Shown here: piece by piece, positions 31,371 through 42,732 of the stretch | Numbering within the stretch: position 1 is the stretch's first letter | Layout: each line of letters opens with the position of its first letter | Origin: Opisthorchis felineus | Taxonomy: Eukaryota > Platyhelminthes > Trematoda > Opisthorchiida > Opisthorchiidae | DNA: 64,000 bases | Assembly (NCBI GenBank): GCA_004794785.1 | Contig: SJOL01008668.1 | Coordinates: 6,241-70,240, forward strand | Direction of reading: 5' to 3' | Program-made: the position numbers and the translations under genes | The notes under the pieces: generated by a model | Seen by the model: only the letters and a program-made list of their open reading frames with translations | Database searches by the model: none | Told to the model about the DNA's origin: nothing

Positions 31371-31984
31371 CGCTAAGGTTCCTGAGATGAACTTCTATAT
31401 GTACCCAATGGAAAAGCTACACCGGTGGGACCAAGCGAGCGAGTTATGCTAGTGGTCGCTGTATGGGGGAATATCGGTGTGGCGATTAGGAGAGCTGCGT
31501 CTCAACATTATTTTGATTGCGCTCCGGATAAAGCACTATAACAGAATGGTACGTTAAAAGTATGCTTGTAATCTCATAAAAACGGCTCCAACTAGTGTCT
31601 TGTGTCGCTTTACAAGCGCCGAGTATTTTATACCATTCGCTCTGCAACTTCGGTGTCCAATGTTTACACAAACTTCCGCACATCACCTCTATACAAAGAG
31701 GTCTACTTTAACAGGTATTTTGTTTTGACGGTTGGTCAGTAACACAAATTGATAACTCTAGACCTGGCTGGCCTGGGAATTCAGATAATCGGTTAATATT
31801 ACCACATTCCAGTTGAAGTTCCGAGGTTGTTTATTGCGTTTTTCGCATCTGGTATCATTTAAAAAATCCCCTATTGACTTGATCACCCATTGAAATAATC
31901 TAAGCATAGGGTAATTGAGGTCAGTATAGAGGGAAGTGCGTCCAGGGATATATGAAAGAACTGTTGCGGTGGTGGGGGGGAGCG
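31371..31984. other. Intron 5, no gene recognised
   Basis: Nothing recognised; a short G-run at about 31970-31980 only. Confidence 0.3.
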
Positions 31985-32104
31985 GCCTACCCCGTCCACC
32001 TTTATTCTTTTCTTCACAATAAGGCTTTCAAATAAATCATGGTTGTACGGCAGCGAAGCATCGGTGTTGAACACTGATGCATGCTGTCGATGATGATGAT
32101 GATG
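31985..32104 (+). mobile_element. RTE-like LINE 3' tail only
   Basis: Nearly the same block as 23755-23878: CCGTCCACCTTTATTC, ACAATAAGGCTTTCAAATAA, GTTGTACGGCAGCGAAGCAT, GTTGAACACTGATGCATGCT, then GATGATGATGATGATG. Strong 5' truncation. Confidence 0.75.
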
Positions 32105-33638
32105 GCCTTGTATTGAATATGCAACGTTATACGGGGAGTTTCGTTATCAAAGACATGGTTACTCTAACGGTAGCACTGGGCAACTTTTCGATGACCAAAC
32201 GGACGTACCTAGGTGTCCCCTAAAAGTGCCCTGGTACGTTTGCAGAATCTGAATTCAGTCCATTTATAACTCATTCTAGTGTCGGTTAATCCGGAATTTT
32301 CTATAAACCGGTAGGATCTACGCCTCCTCAGACATTTCGATATGGCAAATATAAGTGCGGACAGTGCGGTGAGATTTTCAAATCCCAAGTGGTGTACAAG
32401 GGTTTTCGTGACGTCTCCCGGACAAGTTCCTCCTGAATGATATTTTGCCCGTCAATTCAGAAGATAGTGCTGATACCAACGACCTGTTTCAGTTGAATGG
32501 TTGGACTTCCAGCGGATCAGCAATCCTTTTTTCCCTTGTACGGAAGTATGAACAAACAACAGTTCGTATCGTATCCTTCATTTTGAAGAAAAGGACGTGT
32601 CGCCAGGATACCTACTTTGTGTGCTGACGAAAAATAGATAGTATGGGTGGACCCGGCCAAGGTCGGGTCGGGTTAAACGGATGAGCCAAGTGAACAGTGA
32701 TCACAATTCCCAGACGGGATGCTTTTTTTAGCCTCACATCCCATTCGTTCCATTCGAACTCTACCAGCCCCTTGGTTAGTTTATGGCGAAACCGCTGTGA
32801 ATTTACACTTCTGCGTTTTACCTCGATCTGTTGTACGTCTGTTTTTTGCCTTAGGGCAGTCGTCCGGGAATACCCGTCGTGATACCAAGTGTCGTGTGTG
32901 ATAATGGGGTGTAGGGCCTTCTGACCTTGACCCTGGATCTTAGCGTCTCCACAGTCGTGTGTGATAAAATTTCTTCACGGTCCTTGGTTCATAACCGAGA
33001 CGCTTACTATGGTGTACGCGTGTTATTATGAGGGTTTAAAATGGCGTAACAACACGAAAACTGCTTATTCGTCAGCCGGGTAAACCGCTACTTTGAACTC
33101 AGATATTGGCGCCATCGATTTTTCGCCCAGTCAGCGTTTAGTGGATCAAAGTCGAAATCTGAAGCACTGAGGGTGTTTCTAGTGGTACTGAATGCTTATT
33201 TTGAGGTGTTGTTGTTTTTGCTTGTTCGGTGGATGTGCCGACCCAAGGCAAGAAGCCTAGGTTTATGAACGTCACAACTGAGATTTAAAAATGAAGTGAG
33301 AGTTCTGCTGTTGGCGAAGCATGTCTGCAATCACGTCTAATTTTCAGTCCATAAATTAGCAGTACTGACTTTTTATCTAATAAAGCTCCGGATGCCTTTT
33401 CGAAAAGCGTTTCTTAATGTGGGCAATAGGCTATGAGATGTTGATTGGAAAGAAAGTAAATTCGCACATCCTGGTGATTAGGAAACCGGATATAGTTAAA
33501 TCGGTTGTGTATGGTCTGAGTGATCCCGTGTCTAACATGGACGTACTATATATTTTCTGTGGTACCGACGTAGTTTATCGGTATGGTTTACAGATCACCG
33601 TATTGTTTTCCCCTTGCGCTGCTCACACACGCACACAG
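32105..33638. other. Intron 5, last part, no gene recognised
   Basis: Only short frames. A frame from 33417 runs into exon 6 but is intronic before the acceptor at 33638. Confidence 0.35.
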
Positions 33639-33773
33639 GTCCAGTATCATCACACCCCAGACACCTTCGATTCTGCCGAATGTTCACCTACTGACACCGC
33701 CAACTCGAATTCTTCCGACTCAGGCATTCGCCAAGTCGCCGGACGAAGGGATTTGATTTCGTCTCCAGGTTAG
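33639..33773 (+). CDS. goliath-like: Goliath-like RING-H2 E3 ubiquitin ligase, terminal exon 6
   Basis: Acceptor CTCACACACGCACACAG ends at 33638. Entering in phase 0 (matching exon 5), it encodes 44 residues, VQYHHTPDTFDSAECSPTDT and onward with SNSSDSGIRQVAGRRDLISS, then stops at TAG 33771-33773. The tail is acidic/Ser-rich, in keeping with exons 4-5. The weak spot is the pyrimidine-poor acceptor; the phase match and the composition are the support. No clear AATAAA follows closely. Confidence 0.62.
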   Translation, partial: VQYHHTPDTFDSAECSPTDTANSNSSDSGIRQVAGRRDLISSPG

Positions 33774-34952
33774 CCATGACGAAAATGCACCTTTCGCGAC
33801 TCGTTGCATCGAGTATCCTGTCTATGAACATTTCTCATTTGTGTTAATGATCTCATCAATTTACTTGTAACCTAATCTCTTGTTCGTTTATCTTCCATAA
33901 TTTCTATTCGTTTACTTTTTGGCTTTGTATTTTAAAATGCATGGACAATCTGTCGTCCCCACACCAGTCGTCAGTCATTCTTATCATCATTAATTTAAAC
34001 AGCTTCATATATCCGTACTGTGAAATTTTGAGCGATCGTCACGACAGCGTGGCTCGCCGTTTATGCCTTGGTGTTTCGTCTACTTTCGTTTTGTACATAC
34101 GTTTACTGTGGTGTGTCCAAATTATACTTACCTATCCCATCCTCTTCTGGTACCAAGTCACGCGCACCCTCATTTATCTCATACTTCGTCTGCAGTTCTC
34201 CCTTAGGGGTGCATACAACAGTCAGTCGGAACAAGGGCCGCCCGCGAGAAACAACCGAATTGGTTTTTCGCGAGGGAGCGGTCTGCCTCATGGGGAAGCC
34301 ACTTTCGCCGACTTTGTGTGCGGAAACTAGCGCATATCCTCCATCTTCGTACAGTCGTACAATGGAACACCGTGCCTTTCGATGTAACATAGTGGTATGC
34401 AAGACCAAAACAGTACGACCGTACAAAGACGATTTCACCAACTCTAATTTACCGCCTTAAAAACTGACGGGTCTTCTCCGTTTCTGAGAGCCGCAAAACA
34501 ATCGATAAACCTCCAAAGTCTTCTAAACGATTATTTTGACAGTTTCCAGGCTTCCTTAAGTGGGATGCATGAAATTATTCTCTCATACCACATTTCAAGC
34601 ACTGCCGAAACACTACGGCTAGTAGTGTCATAATGGTACAGGCTACCCACTGTATATCGTTTATTTTTGAAGGGCATGGTCACAAACAAAAAATAAATTC
34701 ATGCGATAGATGTGGAAGATTGTACAGGAGAATATTATACAAAACGAGGGAAACGTCTCATTCGAATGCGTTCCACCAACAGTTCAAGTCAGACAAGAAT
34801 AATCCCAACATATGTAAGAATGTTTGGAATGGAAACACACGTGTAAAGACCAACAACTGAAGAAATGACAATGCTAAACACTCTTCAAGGCGCAATAAGC
34901 GCTTTCACAGTCAAGACTCGCGCATCAGGCACAAAGTGTCCGTCATACTGGG
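33774..34952. other. 3' UTR / intergenic, no further gene recognised
   Basis: Several overlapping frames of 110-130 codons occur on both strands at 33941-34460, but they have no recognisable content and conflict with one another. The E3 ligase 3' UTR probably occupies the first part. Confidence 0.35.
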
Positions 34953-36470
34953 TCAGGTGTGAAAGTCAGTGGCAAGATTCAGCACCCACTGCCATGTACC
35001 ACGCATAAAAGTGTCGTAAGTACGCAGGGAGCTCAAAATGGCGAACAAACACAAGTCCCTGGCCGTGACCTTAGTAAGTCCTAGTCCAATAACAGCCTTG
35101 GCGGATTGAGGAAAGTAGGTCCCTCGATAAGAAATGATCATCGATTGGTGGACCAAAAAGTCGACTACACGTAAGGCTGAGATGGTGGCAAGGGAACAAT
35201 CATCAGCATCATATTTCTGCTTCTTCTCAATCCACAGTCACTCGGCGCCCAACCGAGACTATGCTTACGTCTATCACCGTTGCTTGGCGCTGCCGAAGAG
35301 CGATTAGGTCAGGCTGGATGAAGGATGTCGACGTAGGTGCTCTCAACTCCTCGAAGACGGTGGATTTCAGGCGACGGAGGCGTTTCGCAAGTTTCCTTGC
35401 AGTCCGATTGTGACGAGGACATCGAGCATCATGCATGATCCAGCAGGGCTGCAGCATATGCACCAAACTCTTCGGTTGTCCACAGTTCCCACGACGACGT
35501 CTGGCCACCATGACCACGCCGGGCGCTTCTAACTCTCGTCCTAAGCAGGCCGCACCGGAGCTGGATACCTCGGATAAATATCCGAGGAAACGCTCGTTCT
35601 GGAAGCAGAAGCCATCGGTTCGAGAGAGGCGAAGCGACCAACTCTCTCTTAACGTTCTTGTGCAGACTATCGCAGCCACCAGCTCTTCCTTGGTGTTTAC
35701 GCATGCACCTTGTACTCGGATCGGAAGGTTGAGATCCCGAACAAACTTGCCAAATGCGGAATCCTTGATCATATTGCGTAGTACTCGGCACTGACAGAAG
35801 CTTTTCCATACGCGCTCTCCGCTGCATCGAGATGGTTGCACTCAGACTTGGGATACCAAGTCCCCCATGTTGTTTACCGGCGTGGATGTAGCTGATCGGG
35901 GTGTCCTTCGACAGACGTTGCCAGCCACGAATACATTGCTTGATGTAATTGTCGAACCTTTTGAGCGTGTTTCGGTGGACTTGGCCGAACACGAGCGAAT
36001 ATGTTAGTCTCAGTATTAGGTATTCCCCTGTGATCTCCATTCTTTGATGCAGCTTCAACGGGGCACGCGCCACCTCATCAGGCAGTTTAAGCAGCTGCTA
36101 TCGGTGGTTGCAGACTCCTTTCCCCTTGGAAGTAAAGAAGATGCCCAACTATGTCGCTGTGGTCGTCGGACCCAGAGGATTGATGAGTTCCTCGGCGAAG
36201 CTGTCGCCCGATATTTTCTGTCCCCATAGGTCACCATTGCTTTCGTCTTTCTGGCGTTGATCTCCATACAAGATCTTCCAAACTCGACGCAGCTGCTTTA
36301 AGCTTCTCTTTAAGGAGCGCCCGATTTTCTGCACACACGACCCAATCGTCGACGAAGGCAAAACCATCCACTAAGGTGTCGTGGAACTGGTATCCTAGTT
36401 ACGGCATCGACAATCCAATAACCTCATCGATTTCCATGATGAAAAATATTAGGGGGAGCGGATTCTCACT
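34953..36470 (-). pseudogene. RLE-type LINE (R2/NeSL-like) fragment, minus strand, 5'-truncated
   Basis: From 36470 downward: PLPLIFFIMEIDEVIGL (start of the preserved RT), then GFAFVDDWVVCAENRALLKE at about 36370-36310 (RT motif C as VDD). Thumb region follows (LRLTYSLVFGQVHRNTLKRF, about 36010-35950) and then HGGLGIPSL. The C-terminal part has CGQPKSLVHMLQPC (about 35475-35435) followed by HDARCPRHNRTARKLAKRLR, a CCHC-like and RHN motif seen in R2-type elements. It then reads QPDLIALRQRQATVIDVSIV (about 35315-35255), the PD...D core of the restriction-like endonuclease. The final GLTKVTARDLCL segment is at 34953-35156. At least two frameshifts. RLE LINEs often target specific sites; the target here is not apparent. 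Confidence 0.8.
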
Positions 36471-38558
36471 ACCCAAAAAAGTACCACTTGTAAAAAAATA
36501 GAACAGCTTCCCCATAAAGATCACAGTTCTACATACACCGTGAGGAAGATCGCAGTGTATTCCCTATTAAGGCAATCTTATCGCATGATTCTGTTGTATC
36601 GTTTTAACCTCATCCAGCTTCACAAACGCTTGAATGTTTGTTTTCTGTGCGGACCCGGCCTCTGATCGTCGGTGGTTGGGATCGGCAATCCGGGACGTGT
36701 GCGAAGCTGACTCATCCGACCACTGCAGACAGTCATCGTCAAATAAGCCCTGTCCTAGAAATGTCTTGTCACATGGCATATTGTAATATTTGGTGACGCG
36801 TTATACGGTAAGTCTTATATCCGCGCGCACACCGAAGCTTGCAACACCGGACATCGTGTTTCATCTGCTCGCGTGTATGCGTGCAATTATAATGCTGCTG
36901 GTCTTATTGGCCACATAGTTCTCATTATCCAGTCATTTCGGTAGATTTTGTGTCGCTATATCATTGTGCGTATTTTTCACTGTTGAATGTCTACCATAAG
37001 CCTCGTGCATAATCGTTAGTTGAATTACAGATGTATAACGTAATGAGAATGGATGTTGTCTAGACGCAACACACTACTCGAGGTTGCTGAAAACTCTTCA
37101 ACAGGTGTTAGACACAGTCAACAGGGGGTTGTCGTGTTCGCCTGCAGCAGTCTATGGTCAGTTCATTTTAAAAGAATATGTAATTGGTGTGCGGGTGCTG
37201 TTATGTAACTCTGTTGGCGTTTTTCAAGTTTATGTGATAGAGCGAATGAGACTGCAGTACGGAGCAGCAGATAAAATTGGGACGATATTTTAACCGCTAT
37301 GATGTGGCAGTATTGCTATACGGAGAAATTGGTTACAAACGTGTGGCGAAAAGAGAAGCAAAATTATGTCGAGGAATCATGAGTCTCCAAAAAAGATCCC
37401 GGAAATTGCATTTTCCAAATGAGGTTCTTGCATAGGGTGTCTACTGTATTTAGAAGAGAAGTCTATGTCAACATCTATTATGAGATGGGCTACAAATATC
37501 CGATCCCCTCGTATCCAGTTACGGGTTTCACAACTGTTCAGGAATGATAGTGTCTTGGCGGAAGTGTCGCGGAAAAGACCGATGGTCAAACTTAAATTTT
37601 CGCTAGCACGAGTTTCCAAGAAGTGTAAACCCCGTAGTATCACTTGGCCGACCAAGGATGATACAAGTCTGCGGTACCTCCGTGACATTCTCAATTCCAG
37701 GAAACAACCCTGTCTGCTGGAAGATTTCCTGTCAAATAGCACCGGCCTATAATCTGTTGGCTAGACCATCTGAGGTTGCATTGAGCCCATTTAAAAACAT
37801 GAGTTTTCGGTCACTGTTATGCTGTGTAGCAAATCCGTTTTCCTGTTAGTTCGTCTGACCACCACCGACTGACACACCCACCCAGTCAAGGACGAAGTGA
37901 CAAGCCCAAGGGAAATTAGTTTACCGAAAGCCAAACGGGTGGCAAATGGTATCCAGCACCACTGGCCTGACCCCAACACTTCGTGCAAGGACCAGAAAAT
38001 TGGTGTTACCAAAGAAGCACAATTTTAGGGCTACCTCACTACGATATCACAAAGACTAGGCGAACTTAAAAAGTCGGCAGATTTCTACGGATTGCTCAAC
38101 TGAATCGGTAAAACTCCACGATAATGCAAGGTCGGTACGGAAAGGACAAAACCAAATTACGGAAAAGGTTGGCGCACGCGAATTAAACTTGAGTCGTTTG
38201 GTTTATCGGTCCAGTCATACACCACAGGATTAACTTTGAATGGGCCGTCCAAGGAACCAGGATAATTAGCGTACGCTACATTAACTCAGATCGAAACCGA
38301 GTAACTCGGGGGTAAATTTTTTCTAGGGGAAGTTCATGTTTTATCCGGTGTCGCTGTCGAACAATAAATGGAATTTTGTGCATACAGGCTTCCATAAAGG
38401 TGTGTCGGTTGGTCGTAGGTTGCTATGCGCACTTGAAGCGATACCTCGCCGCACAGTTAATCTGTTTACAGAAAGCCTTGTGATGCCAGACAGTGTATTT
38501 TTCAGTTAGTTATTTACAATCCCCTTAGCATAACTTATTTTGCCGCGTTTTATCTCAG
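36471..38558. other. No gene recognised
   Basis: A 121-codon minus frame and a 95-codon plus frame overlap at 37377-37752; neither has a motif I know, and they shadow each other. Possibly an old, unrecognised element. Confidence 0.3.
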
Positions 38559-38866
38559 GTGATTGCGGGCTTTCTCATTCTGCACTTCGCCGTTTTCTAC
38601 TACTGAATCTCCCACACAGCTCTCCGCTGAGAAACTTGAATAACCCAGAGAGTAGCGTTTTATCATACTGTTTTGGCCATTCAGATTGCGCAAACGTTAA
38701 CAGCATCACTCGAGCAGATCATGACAACCATATTGTGCAATTACTCAGTTTCAACCAGCAACAACGAACGAACCGGACATCCGCACCTGGCTTTGTTTTG
38801 CGGAGTCGCACCAACCTAGCACCGACTGAGGACGAGTTTCGCTCAGAAAGTGAGCTGCGCTGTTAA
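38559..38866 (+). CDS. Possible terminal exon of an unidentified gene
   Basis: Acceptor GCGTTTTATCTCAG ends at 38558, followed by an open stretch to TAA at 38864-38866 that would enter in phase 1. It encodes about 102 residues: GDCGLSHSALRRFLLLNLPH, a polar middle with NNPESS and NVNSITRADHDNHIVQLL, and a charged C-terminus (APTEDEFRSESELRC). Composition and length look protein-like and the acceptor is good. No upstream exon with a phase-1 donor was found, and the E3 ligase exons do not offer one. It could be chance. Confidence 0.35.
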
Positions 38867-39849
38867 TGGCACATGCCGTTCCTAGAATCCTAGTGAACTT
38901 CGATTTCACGTCATTCGTACGGCTACGTCGAGTGAAAAATTGTCGCTTCAGACATGTTCCGAATCGTGTACAACCACAAATTCAGTGGCATGCAAGATCT
39001 TGACGGGTTTACCAGACATTTTTATATCCTTTAGTACCATGTGTGCAATGCGATGATAACGACAGCATTCACAGTAATCAACAGTGAATATAAATTGAAC
39101 TCGACCGGGAATTTACCAGTGCAGCAACAACCAATTATACTTAACAACTTGAATGTTTGTCTTGGCGATTTAAGTCGACTTTGAACAAATAAAACGTGAC
39201 CGATAAAGTTCGGAAATTACCGAAAAACCACCGTGAACAGGTTGGTAAGTGCTTGAAACTTGCTCATGGCCAAGAAGAGCAAACCCTGTTAAGGGGAGAG
39301 AATTCCCCGCATAAGATTGATCGGTCTGGTTGGTATGTCCCAGAAAGTCGTACGGTTGTACGATTCCCCTGTTTCTCATAAATCGTCGCGGATGTCATGC
39401 GTCTATCTAGTGAATCGAATAGATCAGGATCGTGCAAGTGCAGCTGACTGCGCAGCGCATCAAGCTGGATAACCAGATTTGTTACATACGTTATTTGCAT
39501 GCTGCTTTGTCAAACGGCTCTTCGAATAATCCATCTGTGGAACTGTCCGGCACATAAATTCAGGTCACTCTTTTTGAATGTAAAGCAAAACAGCAGGCTG
39601 TATGTGCAACTCACCTGCTGGCGTCAACTAATTCACTCTAATACGACCGACAGCTGTATGATTTGACCGCACTTTCTCCTCGCTTGTGAATACAATCATA
39701 CACACGGCAGTTGACCATCAATTTCATATTTGGTTTTTGTGAGCAATGTGAGAGATGCCAAGTGATGAACTCACTGGCAACCTCAGATTGTTATGCTGTT
39801 ATCACAAGCCATGATTTATTGGTTTTTGATCAAGCGGCTGTTGATCCGT
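38867..39849. other. No gene recognised
   Basis: Short frames on both strands at 39170-39500 shadow each other; nothing recognised. Confidence 0.3.
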
Positions 39850-39900
39850 CCGCCGAGCTTGGCAATTAAATTTCAAACGGGGAGATATTATCAGTGCGCG
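39850..39900 (-). mobile_element. PLE 3'-end fragment, hammerhead-like motif wrecked
   Basis: On the minus strand GCACTGATAATATC then a gap where stem II would be, and then AATTGCCAAGCTCGGCG, the block that follows the motif in the intact PLE (29343-29365). Only about 50 bp recognisable. Confidence 0.45.
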
Positions 39901-40439
39901 GTTGGTTGGGTCAAGCCAAGACTCAGTCATTAGGTAGGCCATTGTTACATTACTAATACCCTGTTCACCGTCCCTGTATGCATGAGGACAGCGGTATCCA
40001 GCGGTGATATGAACCGCCGGATTGTCTTAGTGGGATGACTATTCCTTACCTCAGAAAGTGGTTCTCTAAACAGGACTGTTTGGCAAGGGATAAAGCATAT
40101 CCAGAATATTCTCGGGAGCATGAAGCAACTAGTCAGTCACTCACGATGGAGGCACGTCACTAGCGTGAGACTTCTTTCAGTGCGGGGAGCATTCGTCACT
40201 GAAGGAAGAACAGTTACTTTCGTGCTACCAAGCGAAGTGGGCCAGACACTTCTGATTTCTTTCAACGGTGAATCGCAGCTGTCACTCAGAAGTCATAACT
40301 ATCTGTATGGTATATCAAATTTATACAGGATGAAAAATACAGCATCTAACGCGCTGTGTGGAGAAACAAGTAGAACGTCACAACTCTGAATGTTTGACCG
40401 TGTTACAAGGCGGATCCACTAAGTCTCGTAGAATTTACG

Positions 40440-40625
40440 GGGGCAAGTCGCCTCAAAACTGAACTGTGTTTACTGGGTGTGACTCAACCCCTTCCAAGAC
40501 ACAGCACAGACCTGTTCTGCCTCACAACAATGCACTGACTATATCAGTTCGATTGGTGACGAAATATCTGCAACAAAATTGCTAAACTCAGCGAACAACT
40601 TGAACACCAACTGAACAACCTGAGC
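40440..40625 (+). mobile_element. PLE 3'-end fragment, plus strand
   Basis: Carries the third ribozyme-like motif followed by ATTGCTAAACTCAGCGAACA, matching the block after the motif in the intact PLE (TGCCAAGCTCGGCGAACA). The sequence before it (from about 40440) resembles a PLE 3' region only in base content; no endonuclease remnant is seen. The 5' limit is uncertain. Confidence 0.5.
40532..40571 (+). ncRNA. Hammerhead-ribozyme-like motif, PLE 3' end (copy 3)
   Basis: GCA; CTGACTA (G8 to T change in the CUGANGA box); stem II partly lost (ATCAGT against GGTGAC); GAAA intact; T then ATC and TGC. In copies 1 and 2 the base after GAAA/GAGA is C with a following G; here it is T with A, so the stem III pair is preserved by a double change. 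The core change probably inactivates it. Confidence 0.45.
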
Positions 40626-41550
40626 TACCAAAATTCCCCTCTAAGTCAAATCTGTGCTGTACACAGTTTATTTCTATTGTACTGAAAGAATTCGAGTGGA
40701 CCAGTAGTCAACATCACGGACTTCCGTTCAGATGACCCATGTTCAAATCCTTGCACACGCACCGTCAAACTGGCTGTCTACCCCTGTCTGGAAAATCGTG
40801 TGCACACCGTTTCGTCAAAAAAAGACGTAAAAGTATGCTTTTTTACTCTTATCTAAGTTGTATCATTGGGTGTGATAGCTTCAACTGACTACCTCCCATC
40901 AACTAAGTAGTGCCCCTATATAGGGGTTTTCATTTGCCAGAGATTTAATCTTTGGAACTCAGTCCAGCGGTGACTGACCCAAGAACAAGCTTGCTTCCCT
41001 AATATAATGGGATTAACTCGTACGTAGACATGATATAGCATCACTCGTCCTCTAGTCACGGAATTCGCATCACATGGTCACGTGTTTACTGACTCCTCGA
41101 GTGACAACTGGAGATTCACGTATCATGTGACTTACTTTTCCCTCTAAGCTATAAGTAGAGTAACTACAGGTCAACAGTGTCGGTGGACTTATCCAAAGCA
41201 TCCCTACAATGCTCTGGGCTGCTGCATCCAGCCACGATTCTCATATCTGTTGTCGTGGATTTCATTCGATACATTGCTAAATTAGACTATCCCTGGCCGT
41301 AATCGAGTGTAACTACATACATATAAAATGAGAAATTATGTGATCACCCTCATTTCAAGGCATTATCAAGGATAGTTTCCTACTGCTACTCTAAAGTTCT
41401 CTCATTAACGCGCTGCGCTAAAAAATGCCGTGGAACGCCAGTGTACAACAGACACGTAGGAAACCAACAGAGTATCTTTCGGAAATTTAGTGGATATCGC
41501 AGTCGCAGCATTGAAGATAGGGAAAGATCGGAGTTTTATCCGTTACCTAG
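40626..41550. other. No gene recognised
   Basis: Intergenic, repetitive-looking but matching no family in the window. Confidence 0.3.
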
Positions 41551-41560
41551 CTAGTATAAG

Positions 41561-41754
41561 CACATAACTGCGGGGCAAGATGGCTCAGTGGTTAGAGCGC
41601 TAATTTAATGACCGGAAGGTCCGTGGTTCGAACCCAACCTCTGCCTCTCGACTTCCCATGTTTAGGCTTGGGCAGCCTGTATCCCAGCCCTCGTGCTTCC
41701 TTCGGGTGGCATGGCAGCTAGGCGCCGAAAGGATGTTACAGCTGAAAGATTTTT
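41561..41754 (+). repeat. tRNA-derived SINE, family 1, best-preserved copy with target-site duplication
   Basis: A box TGGCTCAGTGGTTAGAGCGC at 41581-41600 and perfect B box GGTTCGAACCC at 41625-41635, spaced as in a tRNA gene. The body follows: CTCGACTTCCCATGTTTAGG, CCAGCCCTCGTGCTTCCTTC, CGCCGAAAGGATGTTACAGC. A perfect 10-bp direct repeat, CTAGTATAAG, flanks it (41551-41560 and 41755-41764). It ends in a short A/T tail without the ATT run of the 20.6-kb copy. Confidence 0.9.
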
Positions 41755-42125
41755 CTAGTATAAGGGCGGTGACGTTTGGTGGTACATCTAAATTCCCCAA
41801 GAGACCCGATAGCCCCTATCAGGCGATTCACTCCGAGCAAACATAGGTGGTATCAATTGTAAACGCACCCCGACTAACTAATTTGTATGGTAACCTTGGA
41901 CGGATGAAAAACCGCAAACAGTAAATGAACGTATTTTACTTCAAGAAACGGTGGACACTGCATTAGTGGTGAACAATGGCGGACTTATTAGATCCAAAAA
42001 CATTGGCACCAGGTAGAAACTTGCGTTCGCCGACAGCTTTAAAGGGAGGTTACGCAAGTATCACAAGTGACATTCGGCGCACCTGCACAATGAACAGAAC
42101 AAGCTTGGAGGAAGAATGGATGTGG

Positions 42126-42710
42126 TCACGTGCTCACTGCTCCGGCTTTATTTTGCCGGCCGCGCTTTACAGACAAATTGTGTATTCGCGCCAAATTGAC
42201 TTCAACTGTGGTAGTTTGCTCCTTCAGAAACTCTAAAGTTTGATCCACATCTTGCAAAGACTGTTTGGCCGATTGTTCGTTTTCTACAAGTATCTTGTCA
42301 GCCTCTTCCAAGTCGTATTCCAGCATAACATTGGCACCGAGCCATAGACCAACTCGATCTGCTTTGGGAATGTGGGCTCGGGCAAACAATTGACTAGACA
42401 CTTCGAAGGTCACGTCCAGATCTGAGTCCTTCTTTTGTAACTGGTGAACCACAGCCAAAGTTTTCTGAATATCCGGTAACTGCTGCATCAGACGAAGCTT
42501 TCTCTGAAGCAAAGCTTGTTCTATCAGTTTGTATTTTTGATATAGCTCTTCAAACGATCGGCCAGCTTCCATCAGGGTGGAGAAATTGTTAGCTTTCATG
42601 TAAGCATCCACGTCTTCCATGAATACGGCTTTTGGGATCCCTTTCCGTTCTGAAATGGATTCAGAATCCCCTTTATGGCCGGTACTGACCGCAGTACTGT
42701 TGTCAGACAT
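42126..42710 (-). CDS. VBP1: Prefoldin subunit 3 (VHL-binding protein 1 orthologue)
   Basis: Subunit of the hexameric prefoldin co-chaperone, which captures nascent actin and tubulin in the cytosol and passes them to the chaperonin CCT/TRiC. The 194-residue protein is the usual length for the family. Seen: family start GIPKAVFMEDVDAYMK at 24-39; long helix 1 with heptads at about 50-92; the beta-hairpin/core block DRVGLWLGANVMLEYDLEEA at 118-137, where WLGANVMLEY is the family hallmark; helix 2 at about 138-178 ending TTTVEVNLARIHN. The N-terminus is Ser-rich and the C-terminus basic. An uninterrupted ORF in a gene-sparse, repeat-rich region could be an intronless gene or a retrocopy; no poly(A) or flanking direct repeat was noticed, and the frame is intact. 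A splice acceptor lies 22 nt before the ATG. Confidence 0.95.
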   Translation of the reverse strand: MSDNSTAVSTGHKGDSESISERKGIPKAVFMEDVDAYMKANNFSTLMEAGRSFEELYQKYKLIEQALLQRKLRLMQQLPDIQKTLAVVHQLQKKDSDLDVTFEVSSQLFARAHIPKADRVGLWLGANVMLEYDLEEADKILVENEQSAKQSLQDVDQTLEFLKEQTTTVEVNLARIHNLSVKRGRQNKAGAVST

Positions 42711-42732
42711 TTGAGGATGATATCCGTACAGG

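Noticed and set aside
33941..34460. Frames of 112-130 codons on both strands
   Set aside because: Mutually overlapping, with no motif; probably E3 ligase 3' UTR or intergenic.
37377..37752. Overlapping 121-codon (-) and 95-codon (+) frames
   Set aside because: They shadow each other and neither shows a domain or signal.
41561..41640. Candidate tRNA gene from intact A and B boxes
   Set aside because: No closing acceptor stem; it is the head of a SINE with target-site duplication.
41976..42236. Plus-strand frame MADLLDPKTLAPGRNLRSPT opposite the VBP1 3' end
   Set aside because: The first 27 codons look like a first exon (possible donor GTATCA at about 42057), but no following exon was found and the rest is antisense to VBP1 coding sequence.
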